Shown here one piece after another: positions 25,443 through 36,056 of a stretch of 64,000 nucleotides of DNA (position 1 is the stretch's first letter; each line of letters opens with the position of its first letter). The position numbers and the translations under genes are program-made. This DNA is from Coraliomargarita sp965656715 (GTDB lineage: Bacteria; Verrucomicrobiota; Verrucomicrobiia; Opitutales; Coraliomargaritaceae), in the NCBI GenBank assembly GCA_965656715.1, contig CBFHLR010000010.1, forward strand, positions 1 through 64,000, read 5' to 3'. The notes under the pieces were generated by a model, which saw only the letters and a program-made list of their open reading frames with translations, was not told the origin of the DNA and made no database searches.

Positions 25443-26876
25443 ATGCACCACTACTCGAACTACCTGAACGGACAATTTGTCGAATCCGATGCAGACCGCA
25501 TCACCGTAACCTGCCCCTCCACCGGCAAGGAACTTTCAACCATTCCGAACAGCCCGCCATCGGTGGTCGACGAGGCCATCGCAGCTGCTGACAAAGCTCA
25601 GCCAACATGGGCCGCGCTGCCTGCAATCGCCCGAGCGAAGCATCTTAATCAACTGGCGAACAAGCTGCGTGACAACGTCGAGCCCCTCGCCCGTTGCATT
25701 ACTGAGGAGCAAGGCAAGACACTTGGGCTGGCGCGCGTCGAAGTAAACTTCACCGCAGACTATATCGACTACATGGCCGAATGGGGCCGCCGTATTGAAG
25801 GCGAAATCATTCCAAGCGACCGTCCGGGCGAGCAAATCTTCCTGCACCGTAAGCCAATCGGCGTCGTGGGTGGCATTCTGCCTTGGAATTTCCCCTTTTT
25901 CCTGATCGCTCGCAAACTCGCGCCCGCGCTGATCTGTGGCAACACCATCGTCATCAAGCCAAGCGAAGAAACACCCAACAACGCGTTTGAGTTCTGCAAA
26001 TTGCTCGATCAAACCGACATACCAGCGGGCGTCGTCAATTTGGTTTCCGGTCTCGGTGGCAGCACCGGCAGCGCGCTCTGCGCCAACCCGAAGGTGGGCC
26101 TGCTCAGCTTTACCGGCAGCGTCGACACCGGCTCACGCATCATGGCTGCGGCCGCCAAGAACATCACCCGCGTCAATCTCGAGCTCGGCGGCAAAGCGCC
26201 GGCGATCGTCACCGCACAAGCGGACCTCGACATTGCAGCCACCGCAATCCAAGCCTCACGCGTCATCAACAGCGGTCAGGTCTGCAACTGCGCGGAGCGC
26301 GTTTATGTGCAACGCAATGTGGCTGACGAATTTACCGCTAAGCTGGTCGCGAAGATGGAGGCCGCCGAATACGGCAATCCAAACATCGACGAGACCATCG
26401 ACTACGGCCCGATGATCAACGAGGCAGGCTTTAACAAAGTCGTTGGCTTGGTCGAGAGTGCGACGCAAGCCGGCGCCGAGATCCTCTGCGGCGGTCAACG
26501 CGGCGAAGGCGATGGTGGTTTCTACTACCAACCCACCGTGGTCGCAGGCTGCTCTCAGGACATGGACATCGTGCGCAACGAAGTCTTCGGCCCGGTCGCC
26601 CCTATCGTTATTTACGACGAGCTCGACGAAGCACTGGCGATGGCGAACGACACCGAATATGGCCTCACCTCTTCGATTTTCTCCAAGGACCTCAACGAAG
26701 CGATGCACGCGATCGATCAACTGAAGTTCGGCGAGACTTACGTAAACCGCGAGCACTTTGAAGCCATGCAGGGCTACCACGCTGGCTGGCGCAAGTCCGG
26801 CATCGGCGGCGCCGACGGCAAGCACGGCCTACTCGAGTTTACCCAGACGCAGGTGGTCTACCTACAACGCGGGTAA
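25443..26876 (+). CDS. aldA: Aldehyde dehydrogenase, lactaldehyde dehydrogenase AldA type
   Basis: The 477-residue protein follows E. coli AldA very closely along its length: FTADYIDYMAEWGRRIEGEI, GILPWNFPFFLIARKLAPAL, NITRVNLELGGKAPAIV (catalytic Glu), RVINSGQVCNCAERVYVQ (catalytic Cys), and EAMQGYHAGWRKSGIGGADG. AldA oxidises lactaldehyde to lactate (and glycolaldehyde to glycolate), the final step in fucose or rhamnose breakdown. The ATG at 25443 gives the usual N-terminus. No fucose or rhamnose gene is nearby, so it may serve a scattered pathway. Soluble, cytoplasmic, NAD-dependent. Confidence 0.92.
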   Translation: MHHYSNYLNGQFVESDADRITVTCPSTGKELSTIPNSPPSVVDEAIAAADKAQPTWAALPAIARAKHLNQLANKLRDNVEPLARCITEEQGKTLGLARVEVNFTADYIDYMAEWGRRIEGEIIPSDRPGEQIFLHRKPIGVVGGILPWNFPFFLIARKLAPALICGNTIVIKPSEETPNNAFEFCKLLDQTDIPAGVVNLVSGLGGSTGSALCANPKVGLLSFTGSVDTGSRIMAAAAKNITRVNLELGGKAPAIVTAQADLDIAATAIQASRVINSGQVCNCAERVYVQRNVADEFTAKLVAKMEAAEYGNPNIDETIDYGPMINEAGFNKVVGLVESATQAGAEILCGGQRGEGDGGFYYQPTVVAGCSQDMDIVRNEVFGPVAPIVIYDELDEALAMANDTEYGLTSSIFSKDLNEAMHAIDQLKFGETYVNREHFEAMQGYHAGWRKSGIGGADGKHGLLEFTQTQVVYLQRG

Positions 26877-26885
26877 GGGAAACTA

Positions 26886-26975
26886 GTAGCGTGCCGCTTC
26901 AGCAAACGCTTTAGCGTATCCTCCGAGATAGCTTTGGCTGATTCTCTGAGAGCGCTGGCTGAAGCTGCGGGCTAC
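26886..26975. repeat. REPIN-like inverted pair, GCTTCAGC type
   Basis: The ends are GTAGCGTGCCGCTTCAGC and, inverted, GTAGCCCGCAGCTTCAGC. Between them are further inverted words (CGCTTTAGCG, TCTCTGAGAG). It lies between the convergent genes aldA and dps, 90 bp long. Confidence 0.7.
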
Positions 26976-26993
26976 AATCTACGATAACCCACC

Positions 26994-27476
26994 TTACTCC
27001 TCCAGGAAGCTCTCAAGCATCCAGAGCGTCTTGCCGTGCACCTGTAGGCGGGCGATCATCAGATCTTCGGTCTCGTTATCGCCCGCATCGCCTGCGAGTT
27101 CACGCGCTTGGTTCAAATCGTCCATCAAGCGCTTGTTAGCATCGGCGAGGTGGCGCACCATCTCGGCTGCGGAGGCATCTTCCTTGATTTCCTTCATGCC
27201 TGCCATTTTCGCAAGATTCGAAAGTCCACCGGGCGCCAGCGCTCCCAGCGCACGGATGCGCTCGGCGATCTCGTCGACGGCGGTGAACAGCTCGGTGTAT
27301 TGCTGCTCAAAGGCGGTGTGGAGCGAAAAGAAGGAACGTCCGCGCACATTCCAGTGGCAAATGTGCGTCTGCCCCATCAGCGCATACGAGTCGGCCACGA
27401 CCTGGCGCAGAGCGCCGACGACGGGGCTGACGGTTAATTTGGAAGCGGACTTTCGTGCGGTTTTCTTCTTAGCCAT
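26994..27476 (-). CDS. dps: Dps-family DNA-protecting ferritin
   Basis: Dps dodecamers oxidise Fe2+ with peroxide and store iron, protecting DNA. From the ATG at 27476 the 160-residue protein has a Lys-rich tail (MAKKKTARKSASK) suited to DNA binding, then the ferritin four-helix fold with HICHWNVRG, FFSLHTAFEQQYTELFTAVDEIAERI, containing the interface ferroxidase His, Asp and Glu residues. A more upstream start would add 19 residues without support. Monocistronic and convergent with aldA across a REP pair. Confidence 0.92.
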   Translation of the reverse strand: MAKKKTARKSASKLTVSPVVGALRQVVADSYALMGQTHICHWNVRGRSFFSLHTAFEQQYTELFTAVDEIAERIRALGALAPGGLSNLAKMAGMKEIKEDASAAEMVRHLADANKRLMDDLNQARELAGDAGDNETEDLMIARLQVHGKTLWMLESFLEE

Positions 27477-27711
27477 GTCCTCAGCATAGCCGCCTAGAGC
27501 TGCGGCACAAATCAGCTCAACAGTTTGGGGCAAATTTCCGCCGATTCCGAAACAGGAAATTTCCGCAAAATACTGTGTTTTCCGTTCTTGCAGAATTCTC
27601 AGAGAGCCCTAATCTGCGCCTCTTTTTTGGAAATCTGCGGGCTGAGCGGAAACTTCCAAAGCCCTTCATACACAGCAGAAAACACATCTTTTAAATCAAC
27701 TAAAACAGAAA

Positions 27712-29817
<2,106 letters not shown>

Positions 29818-29841
29818 GGGACCTCACACAAGGTTTAACAC

Positions 29842-29872
29842 AAAGCCCCGCTCAATCGAGCGGGGCTTTTTT
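29842..29872 (+). terminator. Terminator of fusA
   Basis: AAAGCCCCGCTC pairs perfectly with GAGCGGGGCTTT around AATC, followed by TTT TTG. It begins 24 bases after the stop codon. Confidence 0.9.
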
Positions 29873-29877
29873 GTGCT

Positions 29878-29900
29878 GTAGCACAGGCGTCTCGCCTGTG
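29878..29900 (+). repeat. GTAG-headed REP-like hairpin
   Basis: GTAG is followed by CACAGGCG, loop TCT, CGCCTGTG. The head and loop match other units while the stem is different. It directly follows the fusA terminator and has no obvious inverted partner. Confidence 0.65.
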
Positions 29901-29923
29901 TCATTCCTGATCGTCGTTGTCGT

Positions 29924-30086
29924 ATTCGAATTCCCCTGCCCGATTACGATCACGAATACGACAAATCACGATTTTCCAGAGTCAGCACTTGCCACTCCCA
30001 CCACAGTTCTAATCGTGATCATAATCGTAATCTTAATCCTAATCTCTGTGCCAGGATAGATTACGATTAAGATTAGGATTAAGAAT
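29924..30086. repeat. Hexameric GATTAN repeat, inverted
   Basis: The region consists of six-base words. TAATCGTAATCTTAATCCTAATCT (30022-30045, given here in part as TAATCGTAATC) is inverted as GATTACGATTAAGATTAGG (from 30059). A looser CGTATTCGAATTC/GAATACGA pair precedes it. It occupies the spacer between fusA and the MYG1-like gene. A sister element is at 36939-37004. Confidence 0.7.
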
Positions 30087-30093
30087 TTCCAAC

Positions 30094-30951
30094 ATGATCA
30101 CATCCATCATCACCCATCCGGGCGGAGCCCATAAAGACGACTTTCTCGCCTGCTGCGTGCTACTCACTGAAGCAGCCGTCACCATCGAACGCCGCGACCC
30201 AACTGAGGCCGAGCTCAACGACACATCCGTCGCCGTGGTGGATATCGGGCACGAGCACAGCGCAACACTGCACAACTTCGACCACCACCAGCTTCCACGC
30301 GACCACGTCCCCACTTGCGCACTTTCACTCGTGCTACAGCACCTCGGCATCTATGAAGATTCAAAAGAGTTCTGCGCCTGGCTCGAAACTGCTGAATGGA
30401 TGGACTGCCGTGGCCCCAAGGACACCTCCGAATGGCTAGGAATGGATCGCGAAACCCTTGCCAAACTAAACTCTCCGATCGACATCACCATAATACGTCG
30501 TTTTGCCAGCCAGCCAGCTCACAAGCCGGGCGAGCCGATTTGGGAGATTATGCGAATGATTGGCCAAGACCTCGTCGATTATGTGACCAGCCTGCGCGAA
30601 CGGCTCAACTTCGTCGCCGAACACGCCGAGGTCTGGGAGCTCGACGGCTTCAAAGCACTCTTCATGCCCCGCACCGACCCCCTGCCCGATGATGCCTCCT
30701 CCGGACTCGGCTATCATGTTGAACAGCTTGGCCTCGAGAACGAAGTGCTCGCACTCGTCTACCCCGACAGCCGTGGTGAGGGCTACGGCATGCGCCGCTT
30801 CAACGATGACGAACGCATGGAGTTTACCAAGCTCGACGGCGAGCCTGACGTGCACTTCACCCACGCCCGTGGCTTCATTGCCAAAACCTCTAGCAGCGCC
30901 CCTGCGCGACTGAAGGAGATGCTGACTACAGCCTACCTGTCTAATCCTTGA
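30094..30951 (+). CDS. MYG1/UPF0160 family metal-dependent hydrolase-like protein
   Basis: The 285-residue protein begins ITSIITHPGGAHKDDFLACC, and later has VVDIGHEH and NFDHHQLPRDHVP, the His/Asp-rich metal site of the MYG1 family, related to DHH phosphoesterases. Eukaryotic MYG1 is a 3'-5' exonuclease, so nucleic acid hydrolysis is plausible. The ATG at 30094 directly follows a hexameric repeat region. It is monocistronic. Confidence 0.85.
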   Translation: MITSIITHPGGAHKDDFLACCVLLTEAAVTIERRDPTEAELNDTSVAVVDIGHEHSATLHNFDHHQLPRDHVPTCALSLVLQHLGIYEDSKEFCAWLETAEWMDCRGPKDTSEWLGMDRETLAKLNSPIDITIIRRFASQPAHKPGEPIWEIMRMIGQDLVDYVTSLRERLNFVAEHAEVWELDGFKALFMPRTDPLPDDASSGLGYHVEQLGLENEVLALVYPDSRGEGYGMRRFNDDERMEFTKLDGEPDVHFTHARGFIAKTSSSAPARLKEMLTTAYLSNP

Positions 30952-30982
30952 TTAAAAAAGCAGCACGGCAGTATAGCTCAAA

Positions 30983-32032
30983 CTACGCAGCCTTCTTAAG
31001 CTTACGTAGGTGCTTGTAACCGACGAGCTTCTCACTTTCTTCATCCCAAAGTCGTAACGTGACCGACTTGATGCTGGTTCGCAGAGTTAACTCCGGCACC
31101 TGCTGAAAGAAAGGCTCTGCGTTATGACAGGCTTCCAAATAGTAATTCGGAATACGTGAACTCAGGTGGTGAATATGGTGGAAGCCAATATTCCCAGAAA
31201 ACCACTGCATGACCTTCGGTAGCTTATAATAACTGCTCCCCTGCATCGCCGAGGTTAAATAGTCCCATTCATCGCCATTGCGCCAGTAAGTATCCTCAAA
31301 CTGGTGCTGCACATAAAACAGCCAGACACCCGAAGTGCCCGAAACGAGCGTCAGCGTGAGCTGGATCCAGAAGAAATTCCAGAAACCAAAAATCAGGCTC
31401 ATTACGCTAATAAAGCCCGCAAGCGCTAGATTCATCCACAGCACGGAGCGGCGATCCCGTTTCCTGGCATCCGCAAATGCAAAACGCTGGTAGAGCCAAA
31501 ACAGCCCCAAGGGAGCGATGACAAATACCACGATCGGGTTCCGAGAAATGATGTAGCGAAACTTCATCCATGGAGACGCAGCCTGATACTCCTTCACCGT
31601 CATCGTCCAAATATCACCCGTGCCCCGGTGATCGAGATTTCCAGACGTGCCGTGGTGCACCGCATGTTGCCAGCGCCAGTAGCGATACGGCGTGAAGGTC
31701 ATGATACCGGTGATAAAGCCCAGCACATTATTCGCTTTCTTCGAGCGAAAGAAGGATCCGTGCCCACAGTCATGAAAGATGATAAACACGCGCACCAAAA
31801 ATAAGCCCGAGAGCGAGGCCAAGCCAATCGTCAGCGGCCAGGAAGTCTGCACCGTAAAATACATCAGCACCCAGATCGCCAAATATGGCCCAATCGAGTT
31901 CGCAATCTGCCAACTACTCTTCTTCAAACAAGGCTGTTGGTATTTGGCGACGATCTTCCGCCAGTTCACCGGCTCGGCGGTTGTTGGCGAGGTCTTCACA
32001 GGTTCTTCTAGTTCAGCTTCGAGGGTATTCAC
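30983..32032 (-). CDS. Membrane fatty acid desaturase
   Basis: The protein has the three histidine boxes of di-iron membrane desaturases: HDCGHGSFF, HAVHH (after RYWRWQ) and FHHIHHL, between four or more membrane segments. It introduces a double bond in acyl chains, probably of membrane lipids (delta-9/delta-12 type). The reading frame is open upstream to a TTG at 32110 inside a terminator hairpin, so I place the start at the GTG at 32032 (VNTLEAELEEP, about 349 residues); the start is uncertain. It is close to phospholipid synthesis genes. Confidence 0.82.
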   Translation of the reverse strand: MNTLEAELEEPVKTSPTTAEPVNWRKIVAKYQQPCLKKSSWQIANSIGPYLAIWVLMYFTVQTSWPLTIGLASLSGLFLVRVFIIFHDCGHGSFFRSKKANNVLGFITGIMTFTPYRYWRWQHAVHHGTSGNLDHRGTGDIWTMTVKEYQAASPWMKFRYIISRNPIVVFVIAPLGLFWLYQRFAFADARKRDRRSVLWMNLALAGFISVMSLIFGFWNFFWIQLTLTLVSGTSGVWLFYVQHQFEDTYWRNGDEWDYLTSAMQGSSYYKLPKVMQWFSGNIGFHHIHHLSSRIPNYYLEACHNAEPFFQQVPELTLRTSIKSVTLRLWDEESEKLVGYKHLRKLKKAA

Positions 32033-32090
32033 AGCGCCATAAGGACTTCTTCTCAAATCAGGGCGAACGAATTCGTCCACTAGCACAAAA

Positions 32091-32124
32091 AAAAGGCGCA
32101 TCACTCTCAAATGATGCGCCTTTT
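32091..32124 (-). terminator. Terminator of the nfeD-qmcA operon
   Basis: AAAAGGCGCATCA pairs with TGATGCGCCTTTT around eight bases. On the minus strand it is followed by eight T. It lies 19 bases after the SPFH gene stop, separating it from the desaturase. Confidence 0.9.
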
Positions 32125-32143
32125 GAAAATCCTACTGAAACGA

Positions 32144-33067
32144 CTACTTTTTCACCGCATCCAAGGTCTTGGTAATCGTGGCAACCATGCTGCCGACATC
32201 GCTGAGATTGCCGGGAAGGATCATGGTATTGTTCTCCTTCGCAAGCTTACCGAACTCCTTGATGTATTGCTCGGCCACACGTAAATTAACGGCATCCGAG
32301 CCCCCCGGCGACTCAATGGATTCGGCGACCTTTCGGATCCCTTCAGCGGTCGCAGTCGCAATCAATTGAATCTCCTGCGCCTTACCTTCGGCTTCATTAA
32401 TCTGCTTCTGCTTCTCGGCTTCGGACAGATTAATCGCTTCCTGTTTGAGACCTTCGGAGACATTGATTTTCGCCTCCTTCTCACCTTCCGATTCGGCGAC
32501 AACGGCACGGCGCTCACGCTCCGCACGCATTTGCTTTTCGAGCGCGTCGCGGACGGTTGCCGGTGGCAGGATGTCCTTGATCTCGTAACGCAAGATCTTT
32601 ACACCCCAAGGGTTGGACGCCTTATCGACGGCCTCCACCACTTCGGAATTGATTGTCTCGCGCTCTTCAAACGTGCGGTCCAGCTCGATCTTACCGATCT
32701 CCGAACGCAGTGTGGTTTGGGCCAACTGCGACGATGCGAACATATAGTTTTCGATCCCATAACTCGCCGCCTTCGCATCGACGACTTGAAGGTAAAGGAT
32801 ACCGTCAATTTCGACTGCAATATTATCCTTCGTGATACACATCTGCGATGGCACATCAATCGCGACCTCTTTCAAGGAGTGCTTATAGGCAACCTTATCC
32901 AGAAACGGGATCAGGATGTGAAAGCCCGCATCCAGAGAGCGGGAATATTTACCCAGACGTTCGACCACAAACTGCTGACGCTGCGGCACGATACGTGCAG
33001 TTTTAAACAAGGCTACGACCACCAAAGCCGTAAAGCCGAGACCAAGAATAGTTAAGAGTTCTGGCAT
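32144..33067 (-). CDS. qmcA: SPFH/stomatin-like membrane protein, QmcA type
   Basis: The 307-residue protein has one N-terminal membrane segment (about 4-22), the stomatin-type SPFH domain with RIVPQRQQFVVERLGKYSRS and EVDGILY-like strands (here VEIDGILYLQVVDAKAASYG), and a coiled coil from about residue 185 to 265. It matches QmcA/slipin proteins, which are nearly always next to an NfeD gene, as here. The pair forms membrane microdomains. It is the third SPFH protein in the window and of a different subtype from the two at 1-3.4 kb. Confidence 0.92.
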   Translation of the reverse strand: MPELLTILGLGFTALVVVALFKTARIVPQRQQFVVERLGKYSRSLDAGFHILIPFLDKVAYKHSLKEVAIDVPSQMCITKDNIAVEIDGILYLQVVDAKAASYGIENYMFASSQLAQTTLRSEIGKIELDRTFEERETINSEVVEAVDKASNPWGVKILRYEIKDILPPATVRDALEKQMRAERERRAVVAESEGEKEAKINVSEGLKQEAINLSEAEKQKQINEAEGKAQEIQLIATATAEGIRKVAESIESPGGSDAVNLRVAEQYIKEFGKLAKENNTMILPGNLSDVGSMVATITKTLDAVKK

Positions 33068-33173
33068 AATTTGATACTTTCTAATTTGAGGTTAAATCGA
33101 AACGGCCGATCCAGAGATAAACCGTTAGTCGAGGTGAATGTAGACACCCTACTTCAACAAATTCACAGTCCTA

Positions 33174-33611
33174 CTAAGAGGAAGAGACGGTCAGTTTCAG
33201 CCCATCACGCGCCGTAATGGTCACACGATCGCCGCACTTCAGCGGGGCATCGGATTCGGCTGACCAATTGGTGCCCTTGAATTCGACTTTCCCGCGCAAG
33301 TTGCCCTCCTCAAAGCCCGAAACAACCAGCGCTTCACGCCCAATAAATTCTTCCAGTGCTTCCGCATTCTGAACACTACTGCCCACAAAAAGCTTCTTAA
33401 AGGTCCGTCTAAGGAAAATCACCTGCAACACCGATAGAACCGAAAAGCAAATAAAAGGGATGCCGTGCCCCGCTGGTAGACCGAAATACAATCCGATACC
33501 AACGACCAAGGCTGAAGTGCCAAAGAAAATAACGATCAAACCAGGCACCGCAAATTCCGCGAGAATTAACAGGATACCGGCGACAGTCCAAATCAGGGGT
33601 TCGATTTCCAT
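33174..33611 (-). CDS. NfeD-like membrane protein (short form)
   Basis: The 145-residue protein has about three membrane segments in residues 5-75 followed by an OB-fold tail (LVVSGFEEGNLRGKVEFKGTNWSAES, LKCGDRVTITARDGLKLTV). This is the short NfeD (YbbK-like) type without the ClpP-like protease domain. It precedes qmcA by 106 bases on the same strand, the usual pairing for NfeD and stomatin-like proteins. Confidence 0.9.
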   Translation of the reverse strand: MEIEPLIWTVAGILLILAEFAVPGLIVIFFGTSALVVGIGLYFGLPAGHGIPFICFSVLSVLQVIFLRRTFKKLFVGSSVQNAEALEEFIGREALVVSGFEEGNLRGKVEFKGTNWSAESDAPLKCGDRVTITARDGLKLTVSSS

Positions 33612-33681
33612 GCTCCGAATCCTGACGGCCCAAAGAAATATGTCAAACGCTTTTTAATAAAGTTAAGATTAGTCAACGTGA

Positions 33682-34488
33682 CTAATCTTTTCGACAAACA
33701 TCACAAATCGCGACGGCCTCCCCCTCCACAGTCTTGTAGCGGAAATGACGCTCTGGGTGGCTCTTATCCGTCGCTCCACAGACTGAGCAGGTGTGAAAGG
33801 CTTCACCGTCGCGCGCCCGCTTCTCCGCCGCAAACTGCTTACGGCGCTGACTGGCTTGCACCGAACCCAGCATCGACTTGCGGAAGAACAAGAAGAAGTT
33901 CAGCAACGGCGCGATCAGTGCGATCTTATAGCCAATGGTCGGCACGACCAGAAAGAGATAGCCGATATAAGCTGCCAGAATCCACGCCAGCCACTTCACC
34001 TTTACCGGGATCACAAAGAAGATCAGGAACTGGATGTTCGGGTGGAAGACCGCGAAGGCGAGGAACATACTCCAATAGATCGCCTTGGGGAGCACGACCA
34101 CCGCTGGCTCCGGAGAGATAAAGTGTCCGACAAAAACACCGACGATCGCGCAAACGATCCCCAGCAGCAGATAACAATTAAAACGAAAAACACCCCAAAC
34201 AGACTCCAGGGAGTTACAGACCATCCAAAAGATATACCAATAGAAGCCCAGAAACAGCATGCTCATGAAAGAGCCGGCAACAAAGGGCGGACAAAAGAGA
34301 AAGGTCATCAAGCGCCAATACTCATTTGCCCCCAACACCATGGTCGGTGCAAGCAAGAGCGACTCAATCGTCACACGTTGCGAAAGGATCAGTGTGTAGG
34401 CCCCAATTTGCGCCAACACCAAATACAGGCCGACATTCGGCACCGCCCAACTACCAAAGCGTTTTTCTAAGCGATCCAGAAAGGTCAT
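33682..34488 (-). CDS. Rhomboid/derlin-like membrane protein with C-terminal zinc ribbon
   Basis: The 268-residue protein has about six membrane segments between residues 15 and 205. The N-terminal part with GANEYWRLMTFLFCPP and the following helices resemble rhomboids and derlins, but the catalytic GxSG serine and the paired His are not seen, so a protease activity is unlikely. The C-terminal 60 residues are soluble with CSVCGATDKSHPERHFRYK and CDVC, a zinc ribbon with two CxxC knuckles. It ends the pgsA-pgpA gene run, 3 bases after pgpA. It might handle membrane proteins or lipids; function unknown. Confidence 0.75.
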   Translation of the reverse strand: MTFLDRLEKRFGSWAVPNVGLYLVLAQIGAYTLILSQRVTIESLLLAPTMVLGANEYWRLMTFLFCPPFVAGSFMSMLFLGFYWYIFWMVCNSLESVWGVFRFNCYLLLGIVCAIVGVFVGHFISPEPAVVVLPKAIYWSMFLAFAVFHPNIQFLIFFVIPVKVKWLAWILAAYIGYLFLVVPTIGYKIALIAPLLNFFLFFRKSMLGSVQASQRRKQFAAEKRARDGEAFHTCSVCGATDKSHPERHFRYKTVEGEAVAICDVCRKD

Positions 34489-34491
34489 GGC

Positions 34492-35010
34492 TTAAAATAC
34501 AAAGTGCAAGAGGAGATGCAGGCACAGGCACGAAGCTAAACCAGCAGCCAAATCATCGGCAACACAACCGATGCCGCCCGGCAGGTTCTGCAACTTCGAA
34601 ATACCCAGCGGCTTCAGTATGTCGAAAAAGCGGAACAGCGCAAAGCCTGCAATCAGCACTGGCCAACCACCGTGCGCTTCAAGCAAACCACCGGCTCCAT
34701 TCATGCCGATAAAAACCAAGGGCACCGCCACGAATTCATCCAGCACAATCATGCCCGGGTCACGCATATTGAGACGCTTCTCCGCTCCGTCGCAAATCGC
34801 CATCGCCAAGTAAGCCAACAGCACCGACAAGAATGCAAAGCCCAACACCGAGGCGTGGTGAAACAGCAGCGCATACAAGGCGATACCAGCCACACTCCCT
34901 ACCGTGCCGGGACCTTTTTTAACCCGCCCCAGTGGACCCAGCGTCGCCAGGTTCACCAATACCGGAGTGGAAAGGAACTGAGTCCAAAAGAAATTTAAAC
35001 GCATTTTCAT
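34492..35010 (-). CDS. pgpA: Phosphatidylglycerophosphatase A
   Basis: PgpA dephosphorylates phosphatidylglycerol phosphate to phosphatidylglycerol in the inner membrane. The 172-residue protein has the family pattern LGRVKKGPGTVGSV and DPGMIVLDEFVAVP, with about four membrane segments and FRFFDILKPLGISKLQNLPGG near the end. It is directly downstream of pgsA, which makes its substrate, on the same strand; a REP pair sits between them. Confidence 0.92.
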   Translation of the reverse strand: MKMRLNFFWTQFLSTPVLVNLATLGPLGRVKKGPGTVGSVAGIALYALLFHHASVLGFAFLSVLLAYLAMAICDGAEKRLNMRDPGMIVLDEFVAVPLVFIGMNGAGGLLEAHGGWPVLIAGFALFRFFDILKPLGISKLQNLPGGIGCVADDLAAGLASCLCLHLLLHFVF

Positions 35011-35019
35011 GTCTTAGTT

Positions 35020-35093
35020 GTAGGGCTCGTGCTTGCACGACGCCCAACCGATATAGTCAGGCCAATACGGCACTTTGCAAGCAAAGGCCCTAC
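35020..35093. repeat. REPIN-like inverted pair, TT-loop type
   Basis: Left unit: GTAGGGC, TCGTGC, loop TT, GCACGA, CGCC. Right unit (minus strand): GTAGGGC, CTTTGC, loop TT, GCAAAG, TGC. Stems differ but both pair. It lies between pgsA and pgpA. Confidence 0.75.
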
Positions 35094-35122
35094 AGAACGC
35101 CTTTGCTGACAGCTCATAGTTC

Positions 35123-35725
35123 CTACTTCTGCTCGTCTTCCCCCGTGAAGACCGACCAATACTTAGTCATATACAGGGTGCCGGAAGAGACCGTAAGTAG
35201 TGTGGCAATCACGAAGAAGCCAACGCCACCCCAATGCAGGACGTCGCCCACCATTTGCGGCAGCACATTGGAAAAATCTTCGCGCACCGCAATCGCGAGT
35301 AGCAGCATGATGGCCGACACCATTTGCGAAACGGTCTTGTGCTTCCCCGACTTCTCGGCCGCCAGCACGATTCCCGAGCTCGCCGCGACCAGACGCAGCC
35401 CCGTAATCAAAAACTCACGGCTCAGGATCAAAAGCAAGAGTGGCAGTGCCCAAGCTTGCAAGACTCCCATCGCCAACAAAGCAATGAACAAGCCGACCAT
35501 GAACACCTTGTCGGTCAGTGCGTCCATGAGCTTGCCAAAATTCGACACCAGGCCCTGCTTGCGAGCGTAATAACCGTCGGCCCAATCGGTCAGCGCACCG
35601 ATCACAAACATCACGAACGCAGCCGTGCTCGCCCCGGTAAACGGTGCATAGAGCAACCCGACCACGATAAACAGAATCGGGATGCGCGACAGAGTGAGAA
35701 GATTCGGAAGATTCACAGCTCGCAC
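35123..35725 (-). CDS. pgsA: CDP-diacylglycerol-glycerol-3-phosphate 3-phosphatidyltransferase
   Basis: PgsA makes phosphatidylglycerol phosphate from CDP-diacylglycerol and glycerol 3-phosphate. The 200-residue membrane protein has the CDP-alcohol phosphotransferase motif DWADGYYARKQG followed by FGKLMDALTDK (D-x2-DG-x2-AR-x8-G-x3-D-x3-D) with about five membrane segments. It is the first gene of a pgsA-pgpA unit and lies near cls, giving a phosphatidylglycerol and cardiolipin group. Confidence 0.93.
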   Translation of the reverse strand: MRAVNLPNLLTLSRIPILFIVVGLLYAPFTGASTAAFVMFVIGALTDWADGYYARKQGLVSNFGKLMDALTDKVFMVGLFIALLAMGVLQAWALPLLLLILSREFLITGLRLVAASSGIVLAAEKSGKHKTVSQMVSAIMLLLAIAVREDFSNVLPQMVGDVLHWGGVGFFVIATLLTVSSGTLYMTKYWSVFTGEDEQK

Positions 35726-35783
35726 ATGCTGCCAGACTCTTAGCCGGCGGCTAGACTAAAATCACATTCGCAGCAGCGAATAT

Positions 35784-35826
35784 GAAGAATTCAGAAGACA
35801 GGAGTCAGAAGTTAGAAGAGTCCAAC
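35784..35826. repeat. Heptameric GACTTCT-type repeat
   Basis: On the minus strand it reads ACTTCTGACTCCTGTCTTCTGAA, the same seven-base words as at 8838-8905. It lies in the spacer upstream of pgsA. Confidence 0.5.
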
Positions 35827-35859
35827 AGGTAGCGCAGACGCGTCTCTAGGCAATTCATG

Positions 35860-36005
35860 GTAGGGTCGCCTCGCCGAGGCGACCGTTCGGCAAAGGCACA
35901 GCATACAAAGACAGCGTGGATCGCCGATACGATCGATCATCAATCCAAAGCCTCTATGTCGTTCATACAGACAGGCGAACGGCAGCCTCGGCGAGACTGC
36001 CCTAC
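35860..36005. repeat. REPIN-like inverted pair, GCCTCG type, with an extra unit at 35829
   Basis: The left unit is GTAGGG with TCGCCTCG/CGAGGCGA; the right unit on the minus strand is GTAGGGCAG with a CTCG/CGAG stem. A separate head GTAGCGCAG with the palindrome AGACGCGTCT starts at 35829. The element is 146 bp and lies between pgsA and the unknown gene at 36057. Confidence 0.7.
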
Positions 36006-36013
36006 CCAAGCGA

Positions 36014-36051
36014 TTCAACCTTCAAGGTTGAACGTTCGATGTTCGACGTTC
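36014..36051. repeat. Heptameric GTTCGAN repeat
   Basis: TTCAACCTT pairs with AAGGTTGAA, followed by CGTTCGATGTTCGACGTTC made of seven-base words. It lies at the very end of the unknown gene at 36057-36836, just outside its stop codon. Confidence 0.5.
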
Positions 36052-36056
36052 TCCCC

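Noticed and set aside
29924..30086. CRISPR array in the hexamer-word region
   Set aside because: There are no repeats of 25-40 bases separated by unique spacers; the period is six bases and the arms are inverted.
32033..32110. Upstream extension of the desaturase gene to TTG at 32110
   Set aside because: The extra codons run through the terminator hairpin of the preceding operon, so translation from there is unlikely.
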